Positions 47,224 to 58,392 of a DNA stretch of 64,000 nt are shown piece after piece. The notes under the pieces are model-generated. The model had not been told where the DNA came from. It was given only the letters and a program-made list of their open reading frames with translations, and ran no database searches. This DNA comes from Pseudovirgaria hyperparasitica (Eukaryota; Ascomycota; Dothideomycetes; Acrospermales; Acrospermaceae). Each line of letters starts with the position of its first letter. Position 1 is the stretch's first letter. The position numbers and the translations under genes are program-made. Location: positions 846,672-910,671 of the forward strand of contig NW_022985563.1 of NCBI RefSeq assembly GCF_010093815.1, read 5' to 3'.

Positions 47224-48935
47224 CTAAGCATCCCTTTTCACCTCCCGTAGCTTCAAAGGTAAAGCCGGCTTTGTCCAGCTCAAATAACTTTTCATGCACC
47301 GCATATCATCCTCGGTAGACCATAATCTATTTGACTCCTTCGGATCTGCTAGCTCCGAATCGAAATTCCATATAAAGTTGGCAAGAATCAAGCAAAGTTC
47401 GAAATAGGCAAGCTGCTTACCAATACAAGCACGGGGACCTACAGAGAATGGCTGTGAAGCTGCCAAATTATCTCCTGCAAACTGGTCATCCCAATCAGGA
47501 TGATCGCGTGAAAGCCAGCGCTGTGGGCAAAACTCATTCGGGCGAGCGAAATTGAACTCCATGTGCGTAATGGCGAAAGATGGCACAGCAACAGTGCATC
47601 CTTTAGGTATAGACTCGCCACATATGACAGCACCTCCTATCGGAACTACTCGCTGTTGGCTCACGGCCGCAGCTGGGACGAGTCTCAAGGTCTCATTGAT
47701 CGTTGCGTGGAGGTACGGCAGATTGTCCGGCTGGAGATTAGCCCAGCGAATGTCTTCAACCCTCTTGAACTTGCCACGGATCTCCCCCACCACCCGGCTG
47801 TAGACATGTCGGTCTGCATTGATGAAATAGGCCCACGGCGTCAAGGTACTGGCAGTTGTTTCACTGCCTGCACTCACGAGTAAAACCATATTGATCATCA
47901 GTTCCATGTCTGAAAGGTCTTGCCGGGCCTCTTTGCTCTTAAGCACAAAGTACATTAGATCTTTGTGGTCTCTATCTCCGTCCTTGATACGTTTCTCGGT
48001 CGCCACCTTTGCTTTTTCAAAATGCAAGCGTCGCCATAGTGCTGCGCTCTTTGGAAGAAGTAATTTCTTGAAGATAGACTCAGCGTAGGTGTCCACTCCA
48101 GTCAGTCGTCTTATAGCTTGCTCCCAAGCTCCGCTCACAAAGACATTGATAATTGCGAGTGACCAGTCAGTATCAGCTTTTTTGTCGAGGCATCCAAAGG
48201 TCTCCCCGAAAGTAAGTTCGCCCATGATATCAAATGTGGTATAGGTGACTATAGCTATCAGCTTTCAATCAACATTGAAAGAATACATATCGCCACTTAC
48301 ACCAATGTAGCATGTTTGGGTGCTCGCCCTTGGCCGCGTAATCTTTCATCACTTGCATGAGTTTTTGGACCTGCCCTAGAATAATTTCTTGTTGGTTTAA
48401 GAGCGCGCCAGTCGTGAAAGAATGTCCTAGAGCTCTGCGATGGCGACTATGATCCTTAGTCGCCAGAGGTGCCATCGTCAATCCAACACTCCCTTGGACC
48501 TTTGGAACTGCTCCAATGAAAACTGGATGTTTTTCCATGTTGGAGTTACCACCCTAAGAGGTACGAGTTGGCTGGAATGTACGCTCATTGTAGATATATG
48601 AACACTCACTCTGTCGTAGATATTCTTCCAAGCATCTGAGTTCACAAAACTGAGCTCACTCGGGCCCACTCGTACAATCGCACCATACTTGCTGTGAAGT
48701 TTTCTGTAGTACGCATGCTGGCGACCTGCTGCTAGTGCAACTGCTGCCGGGATTTCGCTCAAGCTATTGAGCCAGGGGCCAGGGTATTTGCTCAAAGGGT
48801 GGAACACTCGTCTCTGCACGATGAACACCACTATCGCAAATGGAATCTGGAGTCTTATCAGTTGATTTCCTGGGACTCGAGTCACTCCAGAGTACTTACA
48901 ACGCATAGAAGTAACGATTGAGGAATTAGAACCAT
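47224..48935 (-). CDS. Cytochrome P450 monooxygenase (CYP65-like)
   Basis: Model: 48935-48900, 48846-48610, 48553-48301 and 48248-47224 (516 aa, three introns of 52-56 bp, frames close). The short first exon (MVLIPQSLLLCV) completes an N-terminal membrane anchor (about 1-22), followed by the proline hinge KYPGPW. I-helix SAGSETTAS, K-helix ETLR and heme-binding FSVGPRACIG with Cys450 are all intact, so it should be an active ER-bound oxygenase. The pattern resembles isotrichodermin C-15 hydroxylase-like enzymes (CYP65). It is divergent from the acyltransferase, sharing a 421-bp promoter, and in line with the PKS. The substrate is probably the cluster polyketide or terpenoid. Confidence 0.92.
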
Positions 48936-49356
48936 AGTTACGACGATGTAGACGTGTTTGAGCTAGTGATCATACCTCGAATAGAGTAAAGGAATACTTG
49001 TCGTGATGGATACTTTGGCGCACTTCAGTGACCATCGTATTTATGTCGCATTGTATTAAGGTCAGTCATCACATGATGACATTGAGCATGAATAGGATCG
49101 AATGATTTGGTAGAAACGACTCTTGGCCTGGGGCAAACCGCAAAACATTTGTCCGAAGCGCCAGCATCCGTAAATGACGCCCTAGTCACACCAAATGGTA
49201 TTTGTCGCCTGATGCTGAATACAGCTTCTACCTCCATGTTGAAATTGAAATTGAATAGTATTTGGCGGCTGTTGCCGATGAGGAAGAAGAAAATCGATAC
49301 GACCTGTCATCTTCACCGCGCGACTCTGTGTGTGACCGTCGTATAATCACACAATC
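48936..49356. promoter_or_regulatory. Bidirectional promoter between P450 and acyltransferase
   Basis: 421 bp separate two divergent start codons, suggesting co-regulation of the two genes. No gene inside. No specific operator is claimed. Confidence 0.5.
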
Positions 49357-50838
49357 ATGAAAGCCGAGCTTGTTGGTCATCATCGCATCTACTCGGAGCA
49401 TGAGGATGCTTCGAAAAAGACAGCAGTACTACCAGCTATCGATAGCTGGGGTGCTTACTGGAGAACAATTGTGGCTATATACTTCTTCGAGTCGTACAGC
49501 GGTCTGGACGTCTTCAGCGATCTTCGAAAAAGCCTGAGCAGAGCACTAGACAGAGTCCCCCATCTGACTGGTACTCTGGAGCCAACATCTATCAAAACAA
49601 GCGACGAGCCAGTCCGTACTTTCCGAAGGGTGAAGGTCACATGGGGGTCTGGTACTCCAGGCGGTGAATTGCTCGAGTGCAAAACAAACGCACGCATCAA
49701 GTCGCTCATACCACCTTCTGCTCAAGCGTCAAGCTTTGTGTGGGACCGATCTGATAAAGCACTTGAGGCACTCTTTCCTAAATGTCTTTCCGAAACGTCA
49801 GGACTCCGTATTCAGCTTACCAAATTCACATGTGGAGGCTTCTCAATCGCTATTGATATGGATCATGCCTTGGCAGATGCATATACAGTCGCATTATTCA
49901 TAGGGTATTGGTCATCAGTGCATAATCAGATGTTCCCTACTACAGCAGAGCCGTGCCAATCTGCAAAATTGCCTGATCTCCTGTTCAGCCCCAGCATTGT
50001 GGAAGACAAGATACCAAGCGATGGCAAAAAACTTCTGATGCTGGAGAAATCTACTCATCTGCCTACTCGTCGTCCTGACTTTCGATTTCTATCCGCACCG
50101 AACAAGGAAATCATAGTCTCGCGTGATGGGCCTATACCAAATATGAAAAGACCAAACTCAGTCAGCACTCAGTATCTATTCCACGTCTCGGAGTATGACT
50201 ATGAGCGGATTACGCGTGGGGTACAGGCCACAGCAGATGTTCAGGTTACAGATCAGATAGCTTTTACTGCTTTCCTTTGGGCTGCTCTGAATCAAGCGCG
50301 ACTACACTGCGGACGTCATTCCCTCGATTTGCATCTATCGCTCAGCCTTCGATGGACCCTTGGCCTCCCAGAAGGACTAGTAGGTAGCCCCTTAGTTGCA
50401 GTCATGTTTGACAGCGGAGAGGATCTCCACACCGTTCGCAGAAGACCATCGGTGCTTGCAACAGCCATCACAGAGACACTTGAAAAGTACACAGAGGACG
50501 CTCTTCTTGGTATAGTCTACGACGCGAGTATGCGTGACAGTCCCACCAGCTCCTCGAGGGGTACTGAGAAGAGCGAGCGTATGGAGCTCACGTCCGGCGT
50601 TGGATCTATCTCAAGTGCTCCTATCTTTGGTTCGTGCAGACCATTGTTCATGGCTCCTCCAGCTTTGCCTGTCGAGAACTTGTTTATCATGGCAGACTGC
50701 TTGTCATCTAATGCTGGGACTACTGCGAAACGATATGCCGATGGTTACAATATATTTGTCAGCTTGCCTAGGGACGTATACTGTAGTCTAATACAGGATC
50801 CGGCCTTCAGTGCTTTTGAGGTGCTGGACGATCTCTAG
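49357..50838 (+). CDS. Acyl-CoA-dependent acyltransferase (transferase family, Tri101/BAHD-like)
   Basis: Single exon, 493 aa, from ATG at 49357. The catalytic HxxxD motif is His170-Asp174 in MDHALAD. The second family motif, DFGWG, is represented by the divergent IFGSCRP near residue 423, as in many fungal members. Enzymes of this family move an acyl group from CoA (rarely from a carrier protein) to an alcohol or amine, as in trichothecene 3-O-acetylation; probably cytosolic, with no signal or anchor. Beside a PKS lacking a release domain it could esterify the polyketide onto a hydroxylated partner, or simply acetylate a product. The choice cannot be made from sequence. Confidence 0.9.
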   Translation: MKAELVGHHRIYSEHEDASKKTAVLPAIDSWGAYWRTIVAIYFFESYSGLDVFSDLRKSLSRALDRVPHLTGTLEPTSIKTSDEPVRTFRRVKVTWGSGTPGGELLECKTNARIKSLIPPSAQASSFVWDRSDKALEALFPKCLSETSGLRIQLTKFTCGGFSIAIDMDHALADAYTVALFIGYWSSVHNQMFPTTAEPCQSAKLPDLLFSPSIVEDKIPSDGKKLLMLEKSTHLPTRRPDFRFLSAPNKEIIVSRDGPIPNMKRPNSVSTQYLFHVSEYDYERITRGVQATADVQVTDQIAFTAFLWAALNQARLHCGRHSLDLHLSLSLRWTLGLPEGLVGSPLVAVMFDSGEDLHTVRRRPSVLATAITETLEKYTEDALLGIVYDASMRDSPTSSSRGTEKSERMELTSGVGSISSAPIFGSCRPLFMAPPALPVENLFIMADCLSSNAGTTAKRYADGYNIFVSLPRDVYCSLIQDPAFSAFEVLDDL

Positions 50839-51313
50839 AGGTACTGTTAACTTATATATTCTGTTGAGATCTCTGATTCTGCGCATCGGGGTGCGACATT
50901 ATTGAGATACGTTCTACAGTGTAAATGGAGTCTATGTAGTCTTTACACATGATTTGCATAGGGTTAGGAATTGAGTTAGGCAGATTCTTAGTGTGCATAT
51001 CATAGGTTAGGTGGAGAAATGAGAAGAGACTGTCTCATGAAAAAGAGATACCAATACAAGTCTCTAACCATTGAATTCATCGACCGGAGTGCTCTAGCTA
51101 TTCACGAAAATTCTATCTGATACATATTTTAGATTCATAGTTCCAAGGTAAAGCAGTTTGTATACAATGGTGGAATTGTAGAAAGTGGACTCGAGTAAGG
51201 GAAGTAGGAAGGTCATTTCACAATTTTCATATCGCGCACAAACTAATAGCTTGAATAGCCAACAATCGAGTCAATACTCTAACGCAAACGCTATTGACCG
51301 TGAGAAGTGCCTG
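50839..51313. other. Intergenic, acyltransferase 3' side to ABA3-like 3' side
   Basis: 475 bp between converging genes. AT-leaning but without RIP signature. No gene seen. Confidence 0.45.
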
Positions 51314-52690
51314 CTAAGTTTGCGAGAAGACTTCATTAAGCTCTGGGAAGATGAGCGCAGCTCTTTCATGGAGCGTATCCAGATGTGCTGACCAGGTGCT
51401 CCGACAGGACAGACAAAGCACAACACCTCCAAACCGACCATGTGCTTCTGCACCATAGTAATCTCGAAAATTACAGCTGGAGCAGTTCTGGTCGCTTTCA
51501 AGGTAGCCACAAAGCCCAGGAAACATGTATATCTCACTTCCGGTGGACACAAGATGACGAAAACGATCCTCGTCCTTCATCCGTTCGTCATCAGAGTCAA
51601 CCCTGTACCAAAGCTTACGATTCTTCCTGGCTTGATCAACAACATCTCGAGTTTCAGAGCGTCCGATTGTGAGTTCTTCCTCAACAAATCTGTATCGTCT
51701 CATCATTATATGGATGGGACCTCCAAAGAAACGCACAAAATTTAGAACGGGTGTGTACTCAGCTCTTCTAGAGAGGGCCACATCAAGGGCCCATAGGACC
51801 TCTCGAGCCTGATGGAAGGCGGTTATGCGCTTGTCCGACGGCATATAGGCGAATGTGCTGTTAGTTTCCCCCTCGCTCCGATGTTTGAAGAATGCTACTG
51901 CATCATAGAGGGTGTCTCCAATCTCTGTGAGGATCTCGTACTCGCCATCTGACAACTTCACACTGTCAAGATCATTACAAGCCAGTGCGGAGGCTATAGT
52001 AAATCGGGCCAGGGCGTCTGCGTCCCTCATTCTGAACCCTGGCGAGGGGAGCGAGCAAGCGCATTCACATATCGCCGAAAGAGGACACCATTGCGGCGGT
52101 TGCTCGACTTGTCTGCAGTTATCAGCAGGAACGACCTATATTCACGGCACATATTTTCACTGTTGGGTTCAAAAGTCAGTTATGGCTCTAATAGCGGGTG
52201 GAGCTCTTACTAGTCTGCCGTCCCGGCGAACAGATCGTCGAGAACTTCTTGAAGATTATATCCTAGAATATTGTCTCCTGCTGTTACATCGACTAGGCTT
52301 CCTTTGAACTCTGCAATAACACCCATGATGATGATCCGCATGAATGCGATGTACCGCTTCCAATTTGTGTATTGCGGAATAACACATCGAGTATACTCCC
52401 ATGCACAAGCGAAGACTTCTTGTTTGACAACAGTCGACATGTTGAGACTCTCCAGGTCATTGGCAATCTCGCTGGGATAGTACCACTTATTCTTTGGAGT
52501 GAGCTTGTCAGGCTTCTGTATAGGCTCATGTCCAAGATTTGGGCTTTGGTGATTCTCGATAGAGCTGACAAAGTTTGACGTATACTGCGTGGATGAATAA
52601 GCAAATGTTATCGAGCTTTATATTAGTTGAAAGATGACAAACCGCTTGCCAAAGTACCCCCACCTGTTTGAGAATGTCAATTCCAAACAT
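51314..52690 (-). pseudogene. ABA3-like sesquiterpene synthase gene with a frame break
   Basis: Model: 52690-52664, 52584-52211 and 52159-51314. Introns of 79 and 51 bp have good signals (CAG|GTGGGG, CGCAG; GTAAGA, CAACAG). The product resembles the fungal ABA3 family, which cyclises farnesyl diphosphate to an ionylideneethane for abscisic acid and lacks classical DDxxD motifs. Recognisable blocks include KWYYPSEIA, CAWEYTRCVIPQYTNWKRY, MRDADALARFTIASALACND and AVAFFKHRSEGETNSTF. The exons sum to 1247 nt, one short of a codon multiple. The frame ending SPRQ and the one starting FRMRDAD differ by one base at about 52037-52039, and no intron fits between them. Elsewhere both parts are open. It may be a true null allele or a sequence error. 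Assignment to ABA3 rests on memory of the family. Confidence 0.75.
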
Positions 52691-53587
52691 TGAAAGGTCT
52701 ATGATTATGATTTTCACTATCTATAATCGTCGTGTTGAGTGTAATCTTGGATATCGAGTGGAAATCAGAGGGTTGCACAACGTATTATCATAGTAAGTTA
52801 TTGTTTCCAACCTTTGTAGTAAAGCCAAAGAAGGCGACTTCCACGTGCATCTTCAAAAGTTTACGGCTCCTGCAAGCAAGTCCCTGTAATAAAGCCCATG
52901 AACCATTAGCGCAATATTTTCTCACATTGGCAAGGGTGAATTTGTGCGGTAGAGAACTTTACCAGACCGTAGTAGCCTTGCCTTAATTATGGGAGGCATT
53001 CTAAAGGGGACGCTCAAACTTTACTATAATTACTTCGAATGAAAGTAAGCCACACTACTTTACAACCATTAATAAATTTAATTCGGGTCCTTGGGAAAAG
53101 AAGTGGGTTTGACTTAGAAAGATATTCGCAAGTCGATAATACATTTAGATTGCTGTGTTCTCAAGACGCTAAACCGCTACAAGCTGGCCATGGAGCCATG
53201 TTAGGTGACCCACTCTCAAAGACCCGAATAGGGGGTTCGGGTGAATTGTCGTGATGAGTCCCGGGATAACTCTGCATGAGAGACTGAAATTGATTGGCTC
53301 CAGGGTACGCACTTCACTTATACCCAAATATTGGCGTTCAATTGATTTGCCGATGCCAGTCAAAGTGTTTGAAATGCCCGGCGGATGAAAGAAAATCACC
53401 TCACATGAGAGCTGCATACGGCTCAGCCTACACAGGAAGCCAGCGAATGAGGTGATTGAAATGGAGGTAGCGGGATTCTATCTGATGTAAGCCTGTCTAC
53501 CAGTAGACGATATGAGATGAATGCTTTCTAGATTGTGCCTGATTCGAAGTCTGAGGAATATCTGACAGTGTCTACTAGCTAAGAGAC
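52691..53587. promoter_or_regulatory. Divergent promoter region, ABA3-like and first ABA-type P450
   Basis: 897 bp between divergent starts. Small open frames (60-84 codons) have no support. Shared regulation is inferred from the head-to-head arrangement. Confidence 0.45.
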
Positions 53588-55386
53588 ATGACATTCAACC
53601 CGACGTACAGCCTTCGAACCATGGGCTCTTCTCCGTCTATCACTGAGCAGGAGGTTAGATCTGGAAGTCATAGTCTTATCTTGATCATCGTCGCAGCTAG
53701 CTTTCTAATCTGGCTCCTCTTCTCCGGTGTCTGGTCCTACCGCCGTCTATGTCACATTCCGACTCCTTCAAGACTCGCTGGCCTATCGTACCTCTGGTTA
53801 GGATATATTACCTGGAGTGGAAAGCAATACTGGGTTCATCGCGATCTACATAAAAAATATGGTCCCTTGGTCCGCATTGGTCCAAATGAGGTGATGACAG
53901 ATGATCCTGAGATTCTGAAGAAGGTTGCATCGACAAATAGCACCTACCGCAGAGCAGAATGGTATCTGACGGGAAGGTTCAACCCCTACTTCGATAACTT
54001 GTTCACTATTCTTGATCCAATCCCACACCAGAAGGCCAAACAACGTTCTATGCCAGCTTACTTGGGGAGAGAGACACCTGGATTGGATGTTATCATTAAC
54101 GACAAGGTGAAACTTCTCATTAAAGTACTGTGTGACCGACATTTGACTTCTGATCCCGGGCAAAATCCGCCACTTGTCAATCTAGGAGTGATTACGAACT
54201 ATTTTACGATGGATGTTATTACACACCTCGGGTTTGGTCACGAAACAGGATATCTCCGAGACGATCAAGACCATTATCGCTTTCTTGAAGGTGTACGCAG
54301 ACTCTGGCCTCAAATGTCGACTGTTTCTGAGGTCCCTTGGATGCGTAGGGCCCTGTTCTCGACCCCAATGCTAAAGCTGTTCGGTCCAAAACACACAGAC
54401 AAAGAGGGTTTCGGGGCGCTCATGGGGTGAGTAGTTCGATTCTATGTATACTGCGGCTAGACTAACATCCAAGTGCTGCTCGCGAACATGTTAATCGCCG
54501 ATTCGAGTTGGGAGAGGGAAAGAAAAGTGACATGCTGGTATGATCTGTTTGTAACGTGAAGTAGTCTGATATTCACCAAGGACGTCACAGGAAACATTTA
54601 TCAAGCTAGGGTTCAATCGCCAGGAGTGCGAGTCTGAAGGGCTCTTTCTCCTGCTATCTGGCACTGAAAGTACGGCATGTGCTATGCGCCAGATCTTAGT
54701 CCACGCCATTACTGCCCCAGCGATATACGATATGGTAAAGGAAGAGATCATGCGTGCCTGTCGCGAAGGGTCGGTGTCCTATCCCATCACCATGGTGGAG
54801 GCCAAGAAGCTTCCTTGTCTCCAGGTACCTTAAACTATCACATGAAACACCAAGAGTATGCTTACAGGTAGTACAGGCCATCATCTATGAAGGCATTCGA
54901 ATGCGACCACCTTTGCTTGGAACTTTTCCCAAGGTTGTTCCATCCTCTGGCGAAACGTTTCATGGCCACTTCATCCCAGCAGGGACGTCGATTTGCACCA
55001 ACGGGTCATCATTGTTGCGCTCCAAGACTCTATTCGGGAACGATGCCGAGGTGTATAACCCCATGCGATTCATTCATCTAGAAAAATCCAAACGTGAAGA
55101 GATGGAGCGTAACGTGGAGCTTACGTTTGGTTATGGACAATGGATGTGCGCCGGCAAGACAATCGCTTTCATGGAAATGAACAAAGTAATATTCGAGGCA
55201 AGTTAGCAGGATCATGAATCTTACTGCGAACTGACCGTGTCCGATTAGTTACTCCGTCACTTTAACATTCAGTTGGTCGACCCGTTGAAGCCCTGTGATG
55301 TAAAGAGCTATGGAGTGTTCCTTGAACCCAATCTTTATGTGCGCATTACAAAAGATCAGAACGTATCTTTAGGAGTGAAAGCATGA
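53588..55386 (+). CDS. Cytochrome P450, pisatin demethylase-like (ABA1-like candidate)
   Basis: Model: 53588-54426, 54474-54537, 54591-54824, 54877-55197 and 55249-55386 (531 aa, frames close). N-terminal anchor (about 30-50, LILIIVAASFLIWLLF), I-helix LSGTEST, K-helix EGIR, heme loop FGYGQWMCAG with Cys470. The usual Arg two positions before the Cys is Trp here; I believe related pisatin demethylase-type enzymes also deviate there. The last intron uses a GC donor (GAG|GCAAGT, acceptor GATTAG), the classical GC-AG form; no GT alternative keeps the frame. In the ABA pathway, such P450s oxidise the ionylideneethane skeleton. Met12 (53621) is an alternative start. Beside the ABA3-like gene, divergent. 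Confidence 0.88.
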
Positions 55387-56249
55387 ACTAGTCAGGGGGG
55401 CGACGGTTGCACTTTCTCTGCGTTTTGAGCCTACTTTTTGCCTTGCGAACGTAAAGCTCGATCAGAGCACATGTACTTAGGTGAATAGGTACCAATTCAT
55501 GTCCATGTTCGATACTGCAGAATGTCGCAAACTTTGAGCTACTCGATGCAGAATCGTGTTTCTCATAATGCCCTTGAACAATGACATCAAGAATCGTTGT
55601 CAGCCGACTGCCTCAGATGAATGTGAGACCAATTAAGCAGCTATTAGCCCATTGGATCACACAAACATCTAAAGTTTTCCACCTTTACCGTGATATGAAG
55701 GCAAGCATGTCGCCAATGCTTTGCTAGGGCTAACGAACATGTCCTAATTACTTGGTAAGCCGGAGAAACATTATTGTTAATAAAGTAACGACGTGATATC
55801 AAGCAGTTCCTAGCGCATCGACCTAACCTCGGTCTTTCTTCCACAAACCATAATAATACAGATAATGAGCTCTACCGATTCATGAGTGCTCCGGCTAAAT
55901 TATAATCCCTGTCGGAGAAACTTCTAGCTCTTACTATTTAGGTTCCATCTAGCTACCGATTGGCAGCGTATAGTAAGGGCAGCTAATGATTGGACGTGTG
56001 TTGTGGGGAGCCTCGCTATAGGTTTGGCTGATATTATTATCATTAATTTTGCACAAGATACTTGGCTGCGGAAGCTTCATTCGATTTTGGTGATGTGCAC
56101 TATCATGTACATGAAAATTCGTATTATGCCGTCACATATATTATGCGTCGAGTGGCCTATATGAGATAGAGCACCGTACACCGATAGACTCACCACGGCA
56201 CCGATTTCCAAGGAATACATCTTCTAAGTTGCTGCTCCAGAAAATAGAT
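55387..56249. other. Intergenic between the two ABA-type P450 genes
   Basis: 863 bp, AT-leaning, with the promoter of the downstream P450. No gene, repeat or clear RIP signature. Confidence 0.45.
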
Positions 56250-58007
56250 ATGGCTAAGCCATCCCTTCTATCCAAGCTTCTTCCGCTACTACTGATTAAT
56301 ATAATTGGTAGCGTGTTTCTGAAGAAATACCACAGCAGCAACGACGCAGGAAGCGCCGTGAACCCTCTCTTGATACAAGTTGCTGTCAACCTATCCGTAT
56401 GGATCTCCTACAAGACCTTCATCTATCCCCGCTTTCTCAGTCGCCTCAGGTCACTACCGACAGCTAAAGTGGGTAAAAGAACAGTACGTGGAACTTGTTA
56501 ATGCAGCTGATAGTGATCTCAGAGAACACTACCATTCATTGGCTATGGGCCTGTCCAATTCGCCGATGCCCGCGGTGAAACATTATTGAAAATGTCCGAC
56601 ACAGTGCCAAACAAAGGCTTGGTTCGGTTTCACGGATTTATGGAAAGCGAATGCCTCCTACTCACGAGTCCAGAAGCCACTCAAGAAGTACTTGTTCAAA
56701 AGTCATATGATTGGATCAAGCCGCCAGCGGCGAAAAAGTTGCTCGAATGGTGGTTCAAAACCGATTTGCTTTTTTCAACTGAAGGTGCTCGTCACCGTGA
56801 GATGAAGAAGAACATGACAGCATTCTTCAGTCTTGCGAAGGTGAAGGTCTTGTACCCACTTCTGTGGGAGAGGGCTCTTAAGATGGCCGATGAAATTGAA
56901 CGTGCCGCCAAACTTGACACTTGCAAGAGCGGGACAGTTGATATCAAGCAGTTTGTATGGCAGCATACACTTGATACTACCAGGCGTACCATCTTTGGGG
57001 AGCAGATAGAGAAGTCTCCCCGTAGATATGAGATCATGAAGCTACAAGGATCGGTTTTGGGTACCACCTGGGACATGAGAGTCTATTACGCTTTGAATGC
57101 CTTCTTGCCGAGGTGGACTGTGAACTTGATTCCCGGTGGTATCAGCGAGAGGGTCAAAAGCTCAAGCGAGGATTTGACAAAGGCTATTAGCTCATTCATA
57201 AAAGAGGTGGAGTCAGAGACGTACTCAGCAAGTCTGCCTGGAATAGCTGTTCAAATGTCTCAAGCAGGATTTTTCACTGATGACGAGCTGGTAGCCAACA
57301 TGTTAGGAATTGTCATTGCAGCGTAAGTCAATTTCACTAACATCGCATACGAACCTAATCCCACGCCACACAGAGTCGAGCCAACTGCAGCTGCCTTCCT
57401 TTGGGTTATATATTATCTATCGAAATATCCCGAGTGGCAAACAAAGGTCCGCGATGAGATGAAAACAAAGATACCATACTCAAGTGCCATTGGACAAACC
57501 GAAGTTGTCAACGTCGCCGATACATTTGAAAGCCTTACATATCTAGACGCTGTTTGTAACGAAGCACTACGACTAATGCCAACAAACCCTACAACCAATC
57601 GTATTGCCAAGGATGACACAACGATACTAGGCCAGTATGTTCCCGCTGGGACAAAGGTCTTCGTCTCTTCATACGTTCTTGATCGCCACCCTCAGATCTG
57701 GGGTCCCACAGCTCGGGAATATAACCCGGGCCGCTGGCTGGAGAAGCGCCCGAACGAAAGGCTTGAAAAGCGTACTGGAGTGGCAACAAGCTCCCACGCG
57801 GGATTCTTACCTTTCTTACATGGGTCGCGCAAGTGTATTGGCTTCATGTATGCCCAGGCTGATATTCGCTCACTCGTGGCGTCTCTTGTTGGGCGATTCG
57901 AGTTTGAGATGGCGGATCTTAATGAGAAAATCATTCCGGCTGGCGTACTTTCGAGCGCGCCCAAAAACGGTTTGAACATTCGCATTAAGAGAGTAGAGGC
58001 ATGGTAG
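56250..58007 (+). CDS. Cytochrome P450 monooxygenase (ABA2-like candidate)
   Basis: Model: 56250-56468, 56523-57322 and 57374-58007 (550 aa, frames close). Start ATG in MAKPSLLSKL. The first intron (donor GTGGGT, acceptor CTCAG) restores LPTAKRTLPFIGYGP, which fits the normal spacing of the proline-rich hinge. Hydrophobic N-terminal segments (about 5-24 and 36-52) anchor it in the ER. K-helix EALR and heme loop FLHGSRKCIG (Cys494) are intact. The I-helix reads AAVEPTA instead of AGxETT, so the threonine that usually helps oxygen activation is shifted. Position next to the ABA3-like and ABA1-like genes suggests a second oxidation in that pathway; orthology with ABA2 is not proven. Confidence 0.88.
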
Positions 58008-58392
58008 CATATTCGCGCAGTATGTCCGACATATCGGACAGCGATTTCTCAATGCTATACAGTTTCGATGGAACGTGCGGATCGTGCATATAGTTCTCTC
58101 TGGTAGAGTAGCTAAATGTGGCTTAAGTTTTAAACTTGGCTTTCCATATATATGATGTGCCATTTCTCCGGAACATTGAAGTATATTATGTAAACCTTTT
58201 GTCCGAAATGCTATCGTTGAAGTCCCAAATCTCCTGCAACGCCGAAACTTTTTGGCACTATAGGCAGTATTCTAGCCTTCTAGCATGACAATATGCTGTT
58301 CCCAAGACTATACAGCAGCGTTCTGGCACAAAAGCAAAATTGACTGTAAAAGTTCCCAAGTGGGACGAACGATGCTCTCTTGTGGGCCGGAA
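58008..58392. other. Intergenic between converging P450 and regulator
   Basis: 385 bp with two 3' ends. Nothing else seen. Confidence 0.45.

Noticed and set aside
54825-54867. 43-bp version of the fourth ABA1-like intron
   Set aside because: It is in frame, but the 52-bp version ending at 54876 gives LPCLQAIIYEGIR, matching the usual P450 spacing before the K-helix.
56469-56522. Frame break in the ABA2-like P450
   Set aside because: A 54-bp intron (GTGGGT...CTCAG) resolves it and restores the normal spacing of the proline-rich hinge.
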